NCBI GenBank assembly: GCA_037576195.1
Contig: CM075102.1
Coordinates: 16,426,745 to 16,490,744 of the forward strand
Length of the DNA: 64,000 nucleotides
Source: Phytoseiulus persimilis
Lineage: Eukaryota > Arthropoda > Arachnida > Mesostigmata > Phytoseiidae
Direction: 5' to 3'
Below are positions 60,756-64,000 of this stretch, piece by piece (the stretch's first letter is position 1; every line of letters starts with the position of its first letter). The notes below the pieces were generated by a model. That model did not search any database. It was not told where the DNA came from and was given only the letters and a program-made list of their open reading frames with translations. Position numbers and translations under genes: made by a program.

Positions 60756-61189
60756 ATGAGACGCGGCGAGCCCGTTTCTCCGTTCGATGGGTGTAAGCGC
60801 GGCTCGGAGAACCCTATTACGAACGCGTTGGGAACTTCACAAACAAAGACATTTTCCATGGGAGGAGTACATTAACGAGTTTCTCTTACGCCTTTGGAGT
60901 TTCCTTCTGGATGGAGGATCCCAAGAGAACTAACTTAACCTAACACAGGAGTAAACAAGCAGCCAAGAAGGTTGCCACCGTTTTGCTTAATGAGACGGAA
61001 CAATTCTATGTGAACTCCGCTGAGCCTGCTGCGCACTCACATCAGATAACATATGAAGTCGACGAGACTTGTGGAGTGTGTTCGGACCCCTTTTTCCGCG
61101 TGCTCATCAGGCATGTTAGGGACAGCGAGAGTCCTTCAACTCTCATAAGAGACTTCGTCCTGATCATGAATCCATGTACCGAACGTTGA
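60756..61189 (+). CDS. Possible small two-exon gene or exon pair, about 91 aa
   Basis: An ATG at 60,756 opens a frame that can splice from 60,790 (donor GTGTAA) to 60,949 (acceptor CCTAACACAG) and run to a stop at 61,189. The second exon reads KVATVLLNETEQFYVNSAEP and later DETCGVCSDPFFRVLIRHV. That exon has good protein character; the first exon is short and its donor is weak. It may instead be part of a longer transcript reaching the open segments downstream. No family is recognised. Confidence 0.35.
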
Positions 61190-61200
61190 ATCAAAGATTT

Positions 61201-61860
61201 TCTATGGTCCAACATCGCAGTTCGACTTGAGAGATAATGCCGTGGCCGGAGCGGGACGCCGAAAAAAGGGTCCGCTTTCCAAAAAATCGAAGTGTAAGAA
61301 ACCCCTACGCTCCTCAGATGCTACAAGCGTACTATAACTTCAGAGAAAAATTGTATCTCCGATACAGAGCGGGAAACGAACCACATCGCGAACGAACTCT
61401 TAGCGTAGTTTCTCATTGAGTTCAAGAGGCCTTTGAAGCCGATGATTCCTCCCGGAGTGAGCTTCACGGACGTGCGTATTTTTTATCAGTGGAGTACGAA
61501 TCCCACGGGGGATCCATCACGACGACGTCGAGTGCTTATAATTGAGCAATATTGGTCGCCTCGAAAACAGCAAAACGCACCGAAACCCGTCCGGTATGGA
61601 CAATGAATTCTCAAGCCGAAAAACCTCAAGTGGAGGAGTTTTGATGACGAGCTACTTATCGGCGGCAAAGGAGGAGGCTCTGAACGCGAACGTCCAACTG
61701 GCAGGCTGATGGTCACGGACCGTGTCCCTCAGGGGCCATTGGTCGAGTACGGAGTCCCGACAGATGTTAATATCATTGAGATGGCTGCGAGGATTCGTTC
61801 GTTGAGGTCAGCTGTGGACGAATCTGAGTTCAAGCCGTCGAGGAACGCCCAACCATAAGA
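61201..61860 (+). pseudogene. Open coding-like segments, unresolved exons or pseudogene
   Basis: Three plus-strand segments have protein-like composition: 61,201-61,294 (basic, RRKKGPLSKKSK, followed by a good donor GTAAGA), about 61,417-61,608 (VSFTDVRIFYQWSTNPTGDP and QYWSPRKQ, ending at TGA) and about 61,612-61,858 (WRSFDDELLIGG and EYGVPTDVNIIEMAARIR, ending at TAA). I could not join them with phase-consistent introns, so they may be exons of a gene I have mis-assembled or a pseudogene. No family is recognised. Confidence 0.3.
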
Positions 61861-63511
61861 TCGCTGGTCACGTCGACCTCAAGTTTGGCGAAGTTGCCTA
61901 GCGACCGATTCGTAGTCTACAGCGTTATCAGAAGTTCCTATGTCCTTGAAGACTGCTGCTCGCAGCTGCATTGCATTTAGTCGGCTCAGGGTAGGACTCC
62001 CGAACACAAGAATCTCGGCCTTCTCGGTTTTCAGCTTTTTCAGTTCCGAGTATCGACAACGGCTCTGATCAACTCAATAATCAGGAGGCATTCACTTTGA
62101 GGCCGTTTCGAACAATACGAGTGCAGCCCTATGGTTCTTCTCGACGTTCCTCCCTTGAAGGACGGTGAGACACGATCCTCTCCACGCTCCCCCCTCTGGA
62201 GGGCGATCCCGTTCCGCAATGAAGTCTGAAGGTTATCGGAGACACAGGATGCGTTTCATCGATTTTTGCTCAGAACTTGACGGAGCAGCTGGATTGATCC
62301 ACGAGACTACTCAGGAAGCACCCACGGACAGCTTCTTGATCGATGAAACGGTTTTCAACTCACCTCGTCCATGATGGGACTAACTCATTGAGGGATCAGT
62401 CGGGGGGTGAGTGAGCGTTGCCACCCCTGAACAGATGTTACCTCCTCGGTGGGGCCCTGGACAACAGAGGCTTCCGAGCTCCGCCGAAGACGTTCACCAT
62501 CCACATGGAAAGCGAACATTGCTGACTTCGATCTGATGGCGACGTTCTCGGGTCCAGATGTTGTGCAGAGGGCTCACAGTCCCACCCCACGCGCGTTCAT
62601 CCCCCTCCAGGCCGTCTCTTCCTGCTAACTTCAACCACTCCATCCTCCACAAGGACAAGATGCGTCCTCACCTACTGGATGTACCCAGATGACAAAGATT
62701 CTGAAATTCCCGCCATGGAAGATCACGAGAGATAGACCGCTTCCGAACACGGAACCCACAGGGCCACTCTTTCGCCATGACTGTGATGCAGCACCTCCGA
62801 CCCAAAGCTGAGCAAACGACATCTCCGCCGGACAGCTCCAGCGGAATGTAGCCCTCGGGCGGATAATCGGGACTCATTTCACGTTGGCAAGACAAGCCGC
62901 CGAGGACGACGAAGTGAGAGATAGGGAAGTTTGGTGCTTCTCTGCCTTTCACCTTTTCAAGCAAGGAGCACTTCCAAGCGCGAAGAGCTGACGAATCCAA
63001 GTGGAAAAAGATAGGAAAACGTGGATGAGTGCAGCGCTAGTTCAAACGGGAAACATGACGGGGTCGGAATAGAACGACTTCAAACTACTCAACAACGGCC
63101 CGGGTTTTCCGTGAAGACGATTCCCGGCGACACCAAGAACGATCGGAATTCTCATGAGGAATTCGAATAACCTCAAGTCAGCGCATAACGGAACTCGTCT
63201 CCGCAGCAACGGAGCATTGCGTCCGACACGCGAGGGAGTTGTCTCAGCGTAAGGAGAAGTAAGGTCTCTCCCGTTCTTGGCACATGTTGCCCCTCGTTCC
63301 GGAGAATGTTGCAAGAGTCACGACAAGAGGAGCTTGCGGTATATTAAACGTCGTGCCGACGTCCTGAGAGGGATCAGAACCCTGCGCTGCCATGTCTGTC
63401 ACGCGCTGCTTAATCAAGTCGTGATCCTTTAATCCTGATTTTTTATTAGCGTTCGTTTTCTCTTCGGGTACATACTATGCCAACGTAGACCAACGGGGTA
63501 GGCTTACGCTC
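61861..63511. other. Intergenic; no gene recognised
   Basis: A short plus frame at about 62,219-62,374 (MKSEGYRRHRMRFIDF start) is possible but unsupported. Nothing else was recognised apart from the 3' signal of the minus-strand gene at its right end. Confidence 0.4.
63442..63447 (-). promoter_or_regulatory. Poly(A) signal of the minus-strand small gene
   Basis: TTTATT on the plus strand reads AATAAA on the minus strand, about 65 nt beyond the stop of the frame at 63,512-63,847. That distance fits a short 3' UTR. Confidence 0.5.
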
Positions 63512-63847
63512 CTACGGGACTGGCTTATCCAAATCCTCTTTGCTCATCACGGACACCCAGTGACTCTTCGCCGCTACCGACGCCGCTGTCGTCGCCGTTG
63601 TCATCGTCATCGTGGCGCAGAAACTCTCAATGGCTTCCGAAAGCTTCTTTATCTTCCCGGCCCTCCGCTCGTCTGTTAACTCGGCTCCCTGAGCAAACCA
63701 TTGAACTATTGTACTCGGGCAATCCATCAACGTGTCTTGTCCCACCATCTCCGAAACCGGTTCCAATGATCGCTCATCTCCAACCGGCCGCATGACCGGC
63801 CGATCAACGGACCGACAGAGCGACCGGTCGCCTGTCTTCCCAGCCAT
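63512..63847 (-). CDS. Small intronless gene or terminal exon of unknown function, 111 aa
   Basis: An ATG-initiated minus-strand frame encodes 111 aa. The first half is basic, then acidic (MAGKTGDRS... and EPVSEMVGQDTLMDCP). The centre looks helical (ELTDERRAGKIKKLSEAIES), and a Thr/Ala tract with repeated TMTT/TTAA precedes a KEDLDKPVP end. An AATAAA follows the stop at a normal distance, which supports a real transcript. There is no signal peptide and no known domain. The gene could be the last exon of a longer gene whose upstream part lies beyond the window. Confidence 0.5.
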   Translation of the reverse strand: MAGKTGDRSLCRSVDRPVMRPVGDERSLEPVSEMVGQDTLMDCPSTIVQWFAQGAELTDERRAGKIKKLSEAIESFCATMTMTTATTAASVAAKSHWVSVMSKEDLDKPVP

Positions 63848-64000
63848 TCAGAAAGAAAACTATAGCGTTGCCAGCCCCTTGCCCTGGCAGACTCGATCGT
63901 CCCGCCGTACTCCCAGTTCTGCGCACCTCGCAAAGACCCCCCCACCCCCCGCTTCCCCCTCCTCGTTCCCCGCCCTACTTGTCAAAACAATCGCACCCTC
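63848..64000. other. Window edge, C-rich flank
   Basis: A short stretch upstream of the minus-strand small gene. It contains a C-rich run near 63,938-63,960 and nothing else that I can name. Confidence 0.5.

Overview
The window looks like nuclear DNA from an arthropod, most likely a parasitiform mite (a phytoseiid such as Galendromus/Metaseiulus is my best guess). The reasons are split genes with GT-AG introns, two Polycomb (Pc/CBX) genes, an intronless divergent ionotropic receptor, decayed animal-type transposons (hAT, Tigger/pogo, an R1-like LINE), a base composition near 50% GC, and no bacterial operon structure. Species assignment is inference. Coding density is low: I can support about six genes, and most other open frames look like chance or shadow ORFs.

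Layout. 1-9.5 kb: no recognisable gene. 9.5-13.7 kb: broken minus-strand coding remnants, a BED-finger-like scrap, and a composite repeat ending in about twelve 45-bp minisatellite units. 16.3 kb: a 15-bp minisatellite. 17.0-18.2 kb: Tigger/pogo transposase relic lacking most of its catalytic core. 21.4-23.0 kb: full-length but frame-broken hAT transposase. 26.0-34.5 kb (minus): Polycomb paralogue 'Pc-B', nine coding exons, about 1110 aa. 35.9-38.1 kb: second copy of the composite repeat, split by a 5'-truncated R1-like LINE with a 14-bp direct duplication. 42.5-44.3 kb: intronless ionotropic receptor. 44.8-45.8 kb: non-autonomous element with long inverted repeats. 48.5-53.6 kb (plus): Polycomb paralogue 'Pc-A', ten coding exons, about 864 aa. 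56.4-57.6 kb: glutamine-rich repeat protein. 59.6-60.7 kb: three-exon orphan gene, followed by possible exons to 61.9 kb. 63.5-63.8 kb (minus): small gene with a poly(A) signal.

The main result is the Polycomb pair. I assembled both genes from raw splice signals. Each has an N-terminal chromodomain split by introns at identical positions (44-nt and 66-nt exons in both), a long low-complexity linker, and a C-terminal Pc box. Intron phases correspond along the whole gene, with one additional intron in Pc-A. The genes are divergently oriented (head to head) with about 14 kb between their start codons. That spacer holds the LINE-interrupted repeat, the receptor gene and the long-inverted-repeat element. 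Outside the chromodomain, the Pc box and a few short shared motifs, the linkers have diverged almost completely, so the two proteins probably share chromatin targeting and PRC1 docking but differ in linker-mediated behaviour.
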